Source of the DNA: Gordius sp. MW1
Lineage: Eukaryota > Nematomorpha > Gordioida > Gordea > Gordiidae
Reading direction: 5' to 3'
DNA length: 64,000 nucleotides
Assembly (NCBI GenBank): GCA_964036665.1
Contig: OZ038530.1
Location: 8,892,501 to 8,956,500 of the forward strand
The translations under genes were made by a program, and so were the position numbers. Below the pieces are notes generated by a model, which was not told the DNA's origin, did not search any database, and was given only the letters and a program-made list of their open reading frames with translations. Of this stretch, positions 23,480 to 37,365 are shown piece by piece. Numbering within the stretch: the first letter of the stretch is position 1; every line of letters starts with the position of its first letter.

Positions 23480-24943
23480 CATAAAGGGGGCGATAGGCTA
23501 ATGTACAAATTGGCCAAGATATGGAAGAAGCAAAGTCGCGATGTCGGAGTTCTTAAAATAGTCAAAAACAAGAAGGGTCAAACCTTATTCAAGCCGAAGG
23601 ATGTGATGGAAAAGTGGAAAGATATTTTAAGAACCTTATGAATATTGCAAATGTGAAGGCTTTCCTTCCCAAAATTGAGGCAAATATAAGTATGGTCGAA
23701 CTCTTTCAGGAAGATGAACTTAGGATACAAATGAACAAGATGCAAAAAGGAAAAGCAAATGGCCCAGATGGAATACCTATGGAAGCATTGCTCGGATGTC
23801 GTGAAGAAGGAGTCACCACTATGACGAACCTTCTTAACAAGATATTGGTAGAAGAGCGAATTCCTAATCAATGGAGAGCAAGCACTATTTTACCCTTATT
23901 TAAAGGTAAAGGAGACCCTCAAGATTGTGGCAATTACAGAGGTATCAAGCTAACTTGCCACTCATCAAGCTTATGGAAAGAATCTTAGTAAAAAGGCTGA
24001 AAAACTAGGTGGAAATATCGGCTAACCAATTTGGATTTGTGGCCGGCAAATTCACACCCAATCTTCGCACTAAGGCAAATGATGGATAAGTATGGTGAAA
24101 TGAGGAAAGACCTACATATGGTCCTTATCGACTTGGAGAAAGCCTATGACACGGTCCCCCGAAATTTAATATGGTGGTGCCTGAGAAACAAAATATCCCT
24201 GACGCATATGTACGGCTTACGAAAAATATTTATGAATCCTCAAACTCTTGTAGGACGACAGTTGGAGACTCTAAATCTTTTCGTAAAATTGGATTACATC
24301 AAGGATCTGCTTTAAGTCCCTTTTTATTAATTTTTAATATAATTATCGACACGATAACGTAGGACATTCAAAAGTCATCGCCATGGTGTATGCTGTGTGC
24401 CGATGATATAGTACTATGCGAAGAAACAAGGAAAAAATTATTCGAAGAAGCCGAAAGTGGTCAAAGCGCTTAGCTGGATATGGTTTAAAGGTCAACAATC
24501 GAAAAGCGGTATACATGGAAATGAACGGTACAGGCAGCCCATCGCTGGATGACCATCTAAAGTACACAAAAATAGACGGGTTTATAAACCTCGGCTCGAT
24601 GCTAAATCAAGAGGGAGGTTGAGTAACGGAAACCAATGCCCGCACCCAAAAAGGATGGCTTAAATTGCGAAGTATATCCGGTGTAATGTGCGACAAGAAA
24701 ATGCCAATATGGTTGAAGAGCAAAGCTTACAAATCCACCATAAGACCGGTGTTACTCTATGGATATCAAACATGGGCATTAAACACCATGGAAGGAAAGC
24801 TATTACAAGCCACAGAGATGAGAATGAGACGGTGGAGCTTGGGGTATACTAAGCCCGACCATATGACGAATGACTTTCTCATGACAAAAATGGGTATTCA
24901 ACCTATGGCGGACATTAGCATTGGAATTAGAGGAGCACAATAA
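23480..24943 (+). pseudogene. RTE-like non-LTR retrotransposon, reverse transcriptase remnant
   Basis: Frame fragments follow the order of an RTE/'craniofacial development protein 2-like' LINE. QTLFKPKDVM comes first, then GKANGPDGIPMEALLG, then WRASTILPLFKGKGDP with NYRGIKL. Next are HMVLIDLEKAYDTVPR (RT motif A), GLHQGSALSP, and the catalytic CADDIVLC (24398-24421). The C-terminal SKAYKSTIRPVLLYGYQTWA precedes the zinc/endonuclease-distal tail. Several frame breaks occur, and the endonuclease domain is missing (5' truncated). Confidence 0.9.
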
Positions 24944-24960
24944 TGATTTAGGGAGGGGCT

Positions 24961-25373
24961 CTGATTATTATCGATAAACCCTGAATTCATTTACTTATTT
25001 CTAATATAATAAAACAAAATAATTATTACTACCATAATTATGAGGGTTAGCCACCATAAGAATGGGTTTAAATCTAATTTGAGCATTATATATACCTATC
25101 TCGCTTACTGTATGTCTAGAAAATAACTATGGCATACTGATGAGCTCTAATAAGAGCGAAAACGTTATATGTCTGTTATCATTTTCCAAGTCACATGCTA
25201 AAAAAGATAGGGATATATATAGTTCAAATTAGTCTCTAATTAAAATCGCCGATAGATGGCGCTAATTAGGGTAAACTTTTAAGTTAATTGCGGCACTCCT
25301 GAAAGGGGTTATTATTATCTTCTGATTATTATCGATAAACCCGCAATTCATTTACTTATTTCTAATATAATAA
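24961..25373. repeat. 361-bp unit bounded by 52-bp direct repeats, holds a hammerhead-like motif
   Basis: The stretch CTGATTATTATCGATAAACC and the following bases (24961-25012) recur at 25322-25373, giving a 361-bp period. Between them lies a hammerhead-like sequence (25119-25187). One unit plus a partial second copy is the layout seen for metazoan retrozymes and for the pseudo-LTRs of Penelope-like elements. It sits next to MITE-derived sequence (24914-24960). Confidence 0.75.
25119..25187 (+). ncRNA. Predicted type I hammerhead ribozyme
   Basis: The core CTGATGA (25137-25143) is followed by a perfect 4-bp stem II (GCTC, 25144-25147; GAGC, 25154-25157; loop TAATAA) and GAAA (25158-25161). 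AACGTT (25161-25166) gives a self-complementary 3-bp helix III ending in U-A, so cleavage is predicted after A25167. TATGTC (25168-25173) pairs with GGCATA (25131-25136) as stem I. After an internal loop (TAT/T), GTTAT (25175-25179) pairs with ATAAC (25123-25127), and the pairing continues with GAAAAT/ATTTTC. All core nucleotides are present. Such short helix III forms are known to act best as dimers. Self-cleavage is inferred, not shown. Confidence 0.8.
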
Positions 25374-25892
25374 CTAATATGTTTTACACTAAATGCAAAT
25401 TTTTTAGGCATATTTATGTAATAATTATATAGTAGTCAATGTTTTAAATTTGTTTTAGTAAAAATACTTTGTGATCACATTTAAATAATAAATCTCTTAT
25501 TCTCATGTTTATTTCATAATCACGAGAAGAGTAAGTCGCTTTTGATTTTTTTAAAATTTTTGATCATGGGGGACAGGTTGCATTTATTCAGTTTTTAATA
25601 TATTTATTAACTAACCAAATATTTTAAAAAATTTGTGAGAGTGAGGTTTGCTTCGAAAATCCTGCCCTCCGCCCGATAAAGAAACTCCAACAGTGTTGCT
25701 TTTCTAATGTCATGCTCTTGAAACAAGTTTCTAATCATAAATATTTGCAATTAGCTTATTTTTGACTTAATATCTATTTAAAAACTTTATTATTACCACA
25801 TAAATCTCTAAAATATGCTCTTCTATCCAAGATTATGTTTTTATTGTGTATTAGAAAAAAGGAGGAACTTTGAAAATTAAAAACGGTATTCA

Positions 25893-26010
25893 TGGGCGTA
25901 GCCAGCATTGGAATTAGAGGAGCACAATAATGATTTAGGGAGGGGCAAACCATAAATTTAAGAAATTTACAATTTTTATATTTAGAGGGGGCAGCCGCCC
26001 GTCTCTGCTG
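25893..26010. mobile_element. Truncated GGCGTAGCCAG-family MITE
   Basis: Left terminus CATGGGCGTAGCCAGCATTG followed by the usual interior. The right end is lost near 26010. Another left half lies at 26399-26465, and an interior piece at 24914-24957. Confidence 0.65.
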
Positions 26011-27096
26011 AGGTCAAGAAAAGTAAAGGCAATGACATAATATTAAGTGTTATGGCTTCGCCGGTTTCCGACTTGCCAGCCGAGTGACGCGTATTCCTGG
26101 CCGTCACTGTGGGTTCAGGAGTTAAGGATTGTCAGTTTCATCTCCGGCAGGATCTGTCATTGAGGCAGTTCCTATGTAGTAAAAATTAGTAATTTATTGA
26201 ATATAAGGGAATTAGGTAAATTTATTGAAGCGTTGTTAAATAAGGGGATAAAAAAATATCTGTTCATAGGGGATAGCATGCAGGCTTATTAATATATGAA
26301 GTAATTTTAGTCCCTGTATTCTTCAATCAAACCCCCCCCCCCCCCACCCCTTCTTTAAAAACCAAGTGGTGTTCAAAAAATTTGGATTATCCTAGTTAGC
26401 ATGTGCGTAGCCAGCATTGGAATTACAGGGGGGCAATAATGATATTTTTTTGTTTCATATTGGAATGATATGAGCTCTTTTGTCTCTGATAATAATCTCT
26501 TGCTTTGTATGTCTTGCGCCAGTTGTTATTATCCCTTGAGTCCTTTACGTTACTCTTCTTTATTATATTTTTCTTTATATTTCCTTTGTCCACAGCTTAC
26601 TATTATCCAGCATCTGGTAATTACCCCGTGCCTCTGGTTGCTGGTCTTCAAAGACACTTTCCCCAAAACTCATATATATGACATATATGACAGGTCAAAC
26701 CTTATTCAAGCCGAAGGAAGTTATGGATAGGTGAAAAAGATATTTAGAAACTTATGAATTTTGCAGATGACAAAGATTCCCTTTCCACTATTGAGCCAAA
26801 CATAAGTCTGGTCGAACAATTTCAAGAGGATGGGATAGAACACAAATAAACAAGATGCTAAAAGGAAAAGCTAATAAACAGATGAAATACCTATGGAAGC
26901 ATTGCTCGGATGCTGTGAAGAAGGAATTACGACTATGTTGAACCTCTTTAACGATATTGGTAGAAGAGGGAATTTATAATCAATGGAGAGCAAGCACGAT
27001 TGTACCCTTATTTAAAGGCAAAGGAGACCCTCAGGATTTTAGTAATCACAGAGGTATAAGTTCCACTCTTTGAAGCCTATAGGATCTTAGTAACTG

Positions 27097-29134
27097 TGGT
27101 ATACTGGAGTATACACGTCTTACACGTCTTTTCCTTTACATTTAATTTTACTTACGTGTGTGTTACTCCCCCCCCCCCACGCGCTTATAATTATTTGTTA
27201 TTTCTTCCGCTTATATATTATTGATCAACACGAACACGCATCATTGAATTTTGTAACGTAATCATTATTTGATTCTGTGATTTTTACGTAGTTTTTAGTA
27301 TAATAAAGATGTAGCGAAAAGAAATTATAGTATATTGTGTGACCGGGGAGTCTTTTACCTTTTTCCCCCTGCCATCCACCTATTCCTTGATCATTACTTT
27401 TTAATCGCATCCTGTAAAAAATATAAATTTCATCATCTTCTTAATTTTAAAATGTAAAATTAGTGTCAGCGAAGATAAATCCCACCCCTACCCTCGGTAA
27501 AAACTTTAAAAAATAATTGGGGACAAATCTCGTCCCCCCCCCCCTTCATCTTAATAGAATAAATCATATTCTTGAAATTGAATTCATATCATCGAAGAGG
27601 AACGATGCATTAATTATCACCCGATGGCTTCGGAATCTAACGAAAGACTGAATCGTACTTATTAAAATTCGACGAAGCAGGAAAACAATGCCTCAATTTT
27701 CCGAACACATGGTAACCAATCAAACCGCGACAACCTTAGATAAGAAAAAAAATGGCCCCTTAGTTAATTATTGTGGAATTCGGAAAAATAATGAAATAAT
27801 TATGTTCACTGCAATAAGGATAATATTGGTGATAATAAAGTTATAAATAAGGTCGGGCCTGAGTCTACATCCATAATTGTTAAGGAAGCAGGAGTCTCCT
27901 TAATTTTCAGATGAGGGCAAGGTTTCAAATAATGAGACTAGTTCCTCATGTATGCAGGTAAAGGCTAGTAAAAATGCTGAGAATTCCTAATTTAAGATGG
28001 ATAGTAGAGATTTTCAGAACGACATAAAATTCACAACAGAATAATCCGATAACAAATGGCAATACTCGATGAATGAAAGGAAAACGAAGAGAAGATAATT
28101 CCCCTCGTCAACTAAAGAAAAATAAGACAAAACACTCAAGGATATGATATCCAACAAAAACAGATGAAATAGAAATATCGATTTTTCAAAACCAACCCTT
28201 AGTAGTCAGTAATTCTCAAGGCCTAAATTCGTCATATTTGGTAAGATAAAATTCAACGAAAAAACACACTTTTATACACTTACATAAATTATAAATTTAA
28301 CGAACTAACAACGTACTTCAATTATACACATATATTAATTATATAAAAATTATGTTATTAACCAATATTCAAAACCCCCCGCCTTTTCTCTTACTATTAT
28401 TTGGCGGTCTGCGCAGGCGCAGGAAATGATAATTTTTAAAATGGCAATTTACAATCTAGATTAATTATGGTTTTTGTTGAGGCTGTTGCTGGGTGAGTCA
28501 CACTCACAGAGCTGGAAAAAAAATCCGTTAGCCGTGACCTACCCTTTTTATCGCTGATTTACACATATATCAGTTGAGTGAGCAAAGGCCAGAGCTGGAA
28601 TTAGATGCCAGATGTTTGAAATTTATATTTTGATAGTACCTATAAAATGTTCTGACTTTGATTGTTAAAGATTAAATAGACGCCCTCTCGATCTTTAGAT
28701 AAAAGAAAGTTGCACTCAATAACACTGAACTCTTAGAACTTTATCGGAAGTACATTAAGTCTTCGACTTCTCAATAAAAGGGAAAGGTTGGTAAACTGGA
28801 GTATACACGTCTTTTTTTTACATTTAATTTTACTTACGTGGTTACTTCCCCCCCCCCCATGCGCTTATACGTATTTGTTATTTCTTCCCCATATATATTA
28901 TTGATCAACACGAACACGCATCATTGAATTTTGTAACGCGATCATTATTTGATTTTGTGATTTTTACATAGTTTTTAGTATAATAAAGATGTAGCAAACA
29001 ATCATAGTATATTGAGGCGGGGAAGTCTTTTACCTTTTTCCCCCTGCCATCCACCTATCCCTTGATCATTACGTTTAAATCGCATCCTGTAAAAAATGTA
29101 AATTTTATAATCCTCTTAATTTTAAAATGTAAAA
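27097..29134 (+). mobile_element. LTR element inserted in the LINE copy
   Basis: Long direct repeats lie at 27097-27460 and 28789-29134, both starting TGGTAwACTGGAGTATACACG and ending AAAATGTAAAAT. TAGTGTCAGCGAAG, similar to the primer site of the gypsy element at 48718-54843, follows the left LTR. A purine tract AAAAGGGAAAGG precedes the right one. The 5-bp target duplication is not clean. The interior (1.3 kb) is mostly decayed. Confidence 0.8.
27815..28020 (+). pseudogene. Degenerate gypsy pol fragment (protease-RT linker)
   Basis: Translates, with stops and a shift, to sequence parallel to the linker of the pol at 50283-53162 (NKVGPES, KEAGVSL and nearby). It shows that the LTR element at 27097-29134 belongs to or captured the same gypsy family. 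It is clearly non-functional. Confidence 0.7.
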
Positions 29135-29700
29135 TAAGGCTGAAAAACAAGGTGAAAATATTGGAGGCAAATCCACAATCGACTCAATTTTCGCACTAAG
29201 ACATATGATGGATATGATATCTACATATGGTCTTTATCGACTTGGAGAAAGCTTATGACACGGTCCCTCGTGATTTAATATGGTGGTGCTTGAGAAAACA
29301 AAATATCCCCGACGCATATATACGGCTTATGAAAAATATTTATAAAGCCTCGCGTAGGACTAAAGTTGAAGACTCTAAACCTTTTCGGGTTGAAATTAGA
29401 TTACATCAAGTAGCTGCTTTAAGTCCTTTTAAATTAATATAATTATGGACACAATAACAAGAGACATTCAAAAGCCATTGCTATAAAGTATGCTATATGC
29501 CGATGATATAGTACTATGCGATTAGATAAAAGAAAAAGTATTAGAAGAAGTCGAAATATGGTCAAAGCGTTTAGCTGGTTAGAGGTCAACGAAAAACGGT
29601 ATTCATGTAAATGAACGTTACAAACTTCCCATCACTGAATGACCATCTGAAGTACCCAAAGTAGACAAATTTGCATAATTCGGCGTAATTTGTTCAAGTC

Positions 29701-30434
29701 TACCTTTAAATATATCCCCAAATTATTTACATGCATAAAAGGGGCTATGAATAAAACATTTTAAAACACATTTGTAAAATTAAATAAATGCTAGGCCTTA
29801 AAAGGAGATTTATGTGCAATCAGAACTCCTCATGTACACAATAGTGGGATACAATCCTTTCTATGTGAAGAGTTTTTAATGACGCGCATAAATTATTGAT
29901 TAGAAATACAACATTAATCACCTCAAAGTGCTAATTTAGTTAATTTTGTATATGTCAGCCAATTAATTATGTGATGCGGAAATAAAATTAGACAGGTTAT
30001 AGGAAATTTTCTAAATACGCAATAGAAGTAAAATTAATATCCGACATTTTCATATCCGAATTAATGCCGTTTGTCTAGCTGAACCGTGCTATAATTATAT
30101 ATTTTTGTCGTCATCTTATTTTTTAGAGATAAACTATTAATTCTATTCTAAAACTAAAGAAATCCGCATTTTTTTCTAATTTTGATCCATTTCTGGCGGC
30201 TTCAGATTTAATGATTCCTAACATTAAAAGTTAGCTCGTCCGAGCCCGTTTTGAAATTGTATTATTCGCCCAAGCCCAACTAGGTCTAGCGGCTATCTGT
30301 ACCTACCTGTGGATCGGGCTTTTAGACCCGTTTATTTCCCCTCTCTGCGTGTTTAGATTAATATAAGCCTAAAGGTTCCAAGATCAACTAGTATTTCACA
30401 TGTTACATACATACATTTGCAATTTTCACCAAAA
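29701..30434. other. Intergenic region upstream of PSMD7
   Basis: AT-rich. 30230-30330 has GC-rich blocks with GCCCAAGCCC and GGGCTTTTAGACCCG, probably a decayed DNA transposon. No TATA or initiator could be fixed for PSMD7. Confidence 0.45.
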
Positions 30435-31935
<1,501 letters not shown>

Positions 31936-32034
31936 TATTAACCACCTTTCAATCATTTTATATTATTCTTACATCGTTTACATTTCCATCAAATAATATA
32001 ACGTGTGTTTCCAGTGTTTATTAAAGCCTCTAAT

Positions 32035-35000
32035 CTATGCATTTTTTAAGCTATGTCCACCTTCTTCTGATATGTATTTTTGGGCATGGCGTAGGTTCAG
32101 CATTTTTTCCAAATGCTTTTTCAACAGGGTAAACGTCGGCCTTTCGGATGGTGCAGTTTTCCAACACCATCTCATCACTTGAAATCTAGAGCAAACAGAC
32201 TAGTGAAATTTTTCTTTATATTTTTATGAGCCTTTATAATTAAACATTAATATTGTAAACTTGTGGGCTTAGGACGCAAAATTTAATAATGTTTTAATGA
32301 GGGATCTATGATTTTTTTAAATTTAATTATGTTTTATTTAATTTTCAGTTTGAGCTTTCCTGCCTCCCTTTAGCTACACATTTGTAGAGTACATTGGGGC
32401 CAGCATAGTTCTCATTTTTCGGAATGAAATTTAAATAATATTTTTAAATCCTTGTCAAGATGTTAGAAGATACACATGCATTTTAAACATCAAAATCATT
32501 AATTTTCCGCGTGTGTGAAAAATTATTTCGCAAATATTTTAAGTCACATTATTTGGATTTCCCAGCATATGATCTTGTACAACAGGGTTAAGAGTTTTTA
32601 TTATAATCCACTTTTTCGCATAGTTAAAGTTTAAATCGAGGTCCATGAGCCAATTAAGATATAAATATTCCTATGATTTAATGACTCAATTGGCCGCTAT
32701 CAACACTCAGCCAGACTTTTTTATTAACAAATTCTAGTGTGTACATTTTTATTGAATATTAAAGTTTCATCCCTTTACATTTGTACCATTATAATTTGGA
32801 TGCTTAATTTAAATGTAAAGTTACGAATTTTTAAAGTATTACCCTTCAGATTCAAATCGCGCGAATTTATATTTCTTTAAATATCCCATTCAATTTCATG
32901 GATCAAACTAGGTTATAATTATTAATATTTTGTTTTTTGATAGTTAAAAACGTATTTTTGTTTAATTCGACTCTTGCGATTAAATCTAAACTTTGCTGTT
33001 ACCTTAAAATTAAAATAAAAACAACATTTAAGCCTAGGAAAAATTTTGCATCTTACAACATCGCTGTTATTATATGCGTCTGAAATGTAAATCTGCTGTG
33101 AATTCGAAGTTAAAACATCGCTTATAACCCGTACGACAATTTTTGCTGCGCAGCACCTCGATATTAAAACAAGCCATAACTCTGCTGTTTTAAAGCTTTG
33201 CAGGCGTTTTTTATAGCCCAAAATTTAGTTAAGGTTAGCTCAAACTAATAAATTAAAGAATTGAGGCTAAAATTAGGTTTTTAACAAAGCCTGAAGTAAT
33301 AATCTTCTATTTTGATTGCCTTAATATATAATATTTAAAAAAAAAAATAATAAATTATGATTTTTATTTTGAGATTAATTTTGACAAGGATGCAGCTCGG
33401 GTCGAGAAAAATTAATTTTGTTAGGCTTGAGTTTTGCCCTAAACCCCCAATTAATGATGTTTTGATTCTTATGCCTGGTAATTTTTTTACAATATCTATT
33501 ATAGTCAATTTAACAATTTTTTAATCGCCTCCGTAGCGACTTTATAGTAATTTACCAATCATTAAATTAGTGTTTTATAGTAATAAAATCTGCAAATTAA
33601 TAAATTTGATCCTCATTTAGAAGGAACATTCCAATTAACTAAGCAAACGCAATTTTGCGATGTTATAATAAAAATGACAACTCCAATTGTAGTGGGCTTG
33701 CATGGGCGTAGCCAGGAAGTGCAGGGGAAGGCGCCCCCCCCTAAATGGAGAAGAAAAAAAATTCAGTGCAAAAAGCCTTAAAAATTAAAAAAAAATTATG
33801 TTTTGCCCCCCTCCCCTAATCCAAAACCTGGCTACGCCCATGTGGGCTTGACTATAATGTCTACAAAACGCGAATTTATGCATAAAAAATTACATATCGT
33901 CCTCGCAGTCCGGTGGCTTTTCCATCCGGTAACCTAATTTGAGTTTGTTATAAAAATCGGCATTTTGTGGAATATCTGGGTACGGGTTTTGACCTAAAGT
34001 TACAATTTCCCATAGCAAAATCCCAAATGCCCAAACATCCGACTTTTCCGTAAAAACGTGATCGAAAATAGCTTCTGGTGCCGTCCACCTTATAGGCAAC
34101 TCCCCTGACTATTAGAATCAAATTATTTATAATTTGTTTAAAAATCATTATTTGAATATGGTGTTTTTAATGGGTTTGTGATGCATACATTTAATAGCAG
34201 TTAGTTATACAAGCTAATAACAATATAACGAATCGGTACTGATTTTTAAAGCTTATCTGCTGGCAGTATTTGTGAAATGTAAAATTAAACATAAAGAATA
34301 AGTTTTTGTTTAAATAAATAGGCTACGGGGTAGCGTTGTAAAAACAGCTGGGTTTCGTTTGGTCGACATTTGGTTTAACTTAGACAAACGATCAACTTTG
34401 ATCTGTCTTTCAAATTTCGACTAAGCCTAATGAAAAAGCCATATGTTTAATTTTTTAAGATTATTAATATTAAAGCTAGCCAACTCTATTCTATTTTAAT
34501 ACTATAATAAATTGATGAGATGAACACGTGTGTTAAACATTCAACTTAGTTAATGCAAAACGAAATGGCGATATTTACAATAATTCGCTTTTCTTTACTT
34601 TTGACTCTTTGACGTAAATGCCGTATACAGCTGACATATCACGTGCCAACCCAAAATCGGCCACCTTTGCTATGGTCGTTAATCCATAAGACCCTTCGGA
34701 CAGTAATATGTTACGTGCGGCAAGGTCTCGGTGTATAATCTTATTAGTAGTTAATTATTTTAATTTATATAAAAACTAAATTTAATTACAAATTAACTTT
34801 AAAAACTGCATAATTGAAACGGTAATAAAATTTATATTAAACATCCAAAATAGCTAAATAGCTTTAACACACTATTATAATCGTAAGTGTTTCGATATAA
34901 ACGCTACTTTTAGCTGATATACATATTTAGTAATTTTATTATACTCCGTGTTTTGCAAGGTGTTCCATGCCTTTGGACACGTCCAAAGCAAATTTTAGCA

Positions 35001-37365
35001 TTTGCGTTGTCGATAGAGGGTTTTTGGCTTTTTCCCCTTTTCGTTCCATATCTTGCCTCGTTTGTCTGGCTTTCTTCAGGAATGTCTTCAAATCACCGTA
35101 CGGCGCAAATTCGATCGCCACAAATAAATTACCTATTCAAAAATTTTGATTTCATATTGGTCGATATTCATATTTTAACATTTCTGCATGTCAATAATAA
35201 GAATAATGAAATTAAATATTGATGAACACCAATATATTATATATATTATCAATAATGAAGATCTGGCCTTTGGCCGGGTTAGATCAAGTAAAAGTAAATA
35301 ACGGTCATCATTAATTTGCAGGGAATTATTAGCCAGTTTCGCAATTATCCGTTAAAGCAACAGCTTAGACAAGTTGACAAAACAAAACTAAGCAGCAAAA
35401 ATGAATAGCAAATAACCAGAATTTTGGCTTCTGGGTGAGTCAGACAAATTAGTTGTAAGCAACGGTCAGCATTTATTTGTAGGGAATTATTAAACCAATT
35501 TCGCAATTACCGTTATAAAGCCACAACTTATATAAATTGCCAAAAGAAATTTATATCTAAATGTAATCAGTCGGGCCCATAAACAATAATGGAATTTGGG
35601 CTCAAGCGAGTTCGAAAAAATTAAAGCCAATCAGCGGTCATTAGCAAAATAAAAGTCTTATACAAGCATAAGTCCACACCACAGCCATTAATACCCCGTA
35701 TAAGTTTCCACAGCTATTAATTAAAAATTACAAGTTGGACAGGAGGAGGGAAGGACTATCAAAAACGAGCCCATAAATTGCATATCAATTAATATTGGAT
35801 ATAGAGGTGTCGGGGAAGTGATGAAAAGGACGACCTCGACTTGTTAAGGTCAATTAGACAAAGCTATGCTTACTATGAAGATAAATTCGGACATGGCCCC
35901 TACTCGATCAAGGTGGAAAAAAATTATCAAAGCAAACCCCACGATTGTGGGATCAAATAATTGATAAAAAAGAAAAAAAAATTTTGTAAGTATTATCCTG
36001 CCAAGCTTTATTAAATCATATGCTCTACCAATCCCTTTAAGATAATGAGAGAATATTTTATTAAAATACGAGTTCAAGTAAAATCTTGACTAAGTAATTT
36101 ATAAATTTAAATTTGGCAAGAAAGACATTGGCTGGTAAATAAATTAATATTTACCTAGATGCTCGCAATATCCGATCAAGTTTACAATGTTAGGATGGTA
36201 ACCAATCTTCTTCATGATTTCCATTTCAGCAACCATAACGTCATAAGCATCCTCGGCAATTTTATTACCTGCCATATTAAGATATTTTAAGATAAACGTT
36301 TTTTTAAATGCAAGTCGCCTTGGCAGACCATGTAGAGGTAATAAAAAATGATAGCAGCATGCGTGATACTTAAGTTTTCTTAATAAGTAGAGGACATTAA
36401 TTTTATACTTTTGTGATTTTAATAACCCGCAAAGTTACCTTTGTTAGTTCGTAGAGTTTTAATGGCTGTCGTTACGGTTTGGCCTGTTCTTTTATCATAT
36501 ACGCTACCCTTTTGTACTTGCCCAAAATTTCCCTTGCCCAGTATTTGTGGATCTAACTTAATATTATCCCAAGTTATCCACCACGGATCTTCAGCCAATT
36601 TTTCGGCCGGGCTCAGGACTGGCTGATTTGCATTCATAGCGGTGTTTGTTGATGCTTTACCTTTGTAAGCTTTACTCGACAATATACGAAATTCTTCTTG
36701 GGGCGTTACATTCCCTTTGGGTGAAGTCGAATTTATACCACCTTCTTCATTGTCTAACAGCCTTTTACTCTCTAGGTCCATAGCGTACTTTTTCTAATTG
36801 GGTTAAAGTTTTTGATAAATCTTAAAACTACTTGAGTTTACTTAAGCCATATAGCTCTTCCGGTTTCGATTTAAAATTTTATTAAAAATTATAAACAGTG
36901 TACGAAATATAGTTAAACAGGACTCTTTATAAAATAAATGCCAGGACATTCATCATTAAGAGTAACATGTGGTTTTGCTGATAATTACAATAAAAACGAC
37001 AGCTATTTATTAATAAGTTAATGAGACATTGAGTTGGACAATTCAACTTGTTTTAAATATGGGTAAATATATGTTAAACTTATACATAATCGGTTGAGAA
37101 TGAATTATCTACGAATGATATCAATTATGCTTTAAATCCATCGGCAACTTACTTCATAGGAAAACATGACACCGCCAATTACAAAAAGAACCAGCCCTGC
37201 CAAACTAACTAAACATATAATGGGTAGAGCTTGTTTTAGCGTTTTCTGCAGATACTCGCTTCTAGGAGTTAGGCTTGGGCTCATGCCCGGTTTGGCGAGC
37301 ATGATAGCGGCTATACCAAACACACCCAAAACAAGAACCAGGGCTCCTGTTATGTAATAGAGCAT
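32035..37365 (-). CDS. Membrane tyrosine kinase with minimal ectodomain (7 exons)
   Basis: Exons 37365-37153, 36793-36439, 36268-36155, 35132-34945, 34739-34599, 34108-33894 and 32185-32035. All are GT-AG with matching phases, 1377 nt, 458 aa. Exon 1 has two hydrophobic segments (about residues 2-24 and 47-69) separated by only ~22 residues. A juxtamembrane region follows, then a kinase domain with [11 protein letters not shown], a helix-C Glu in [34 protein letters not shown] and [21 protein letters not shown] and the APE region mark a tyrosine kinase of receptor type. Known RTKs have long ectodomains; this one has virtually none, unless more exons lie upstream of 37365. The activation loop has two Tyr (VYGIY). 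The specific family is not assigned. The last two exons are duplicated near the window end. Confidence 0.88.
33701..33842. mobile_element. hAT-like MITE in a kinase intron
   Basis: 142 bp, ends CATGGGCGTAGCCAGG and CCTGGCTACGCCCATG. There is a perfect 8-bp duplication TGGGCTTG (33693-33700 and 33843-33850). It is present at the same place in the duplicated segment, so it predates the duplication. Confidence 0.9.
35260..35780. repeat. Imperfect ~180-bp tandem duplication in a kinase intron
   Basis: The stretch around AACGGTCA, then AGGGAATTATTA and TTTCGCAATTA, occurs at about 35300-35360 and again at 35460-35520. The rest of the intron shows no exon. Translations such as 35850-36077 are not supported. 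Confidence 0.5.

Larger units (their letters stand above)
26691..29700 (+). pseudogene. Second RTE-like LINE copy, split by an LTR element
   Basis: 26691-27094 matches 23575-23990 of the first LINE copy and 29135-29700 matches about 23990-24600, including HMVFIDLEKAYDTVPR-like and CADDIVLC-like motifs. The two halves were one sequence before the LTR element 27097-29134 inserted. There are many frame breaks. It is non-functional and older than the first copy. Confidence 0.85.

Noticed and set aside
32922-33221. 99-residue frame repeated at 62582-62881
   Set aside because: Within a kinase intron; repetition is due to the segmental duplication, and no homology or coding bias is visible.
34953-35222. 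Plus-strand frames opposite kinase exon 4
   Set aside because: Antisense shadows of the kinase exon at 34945-35132.
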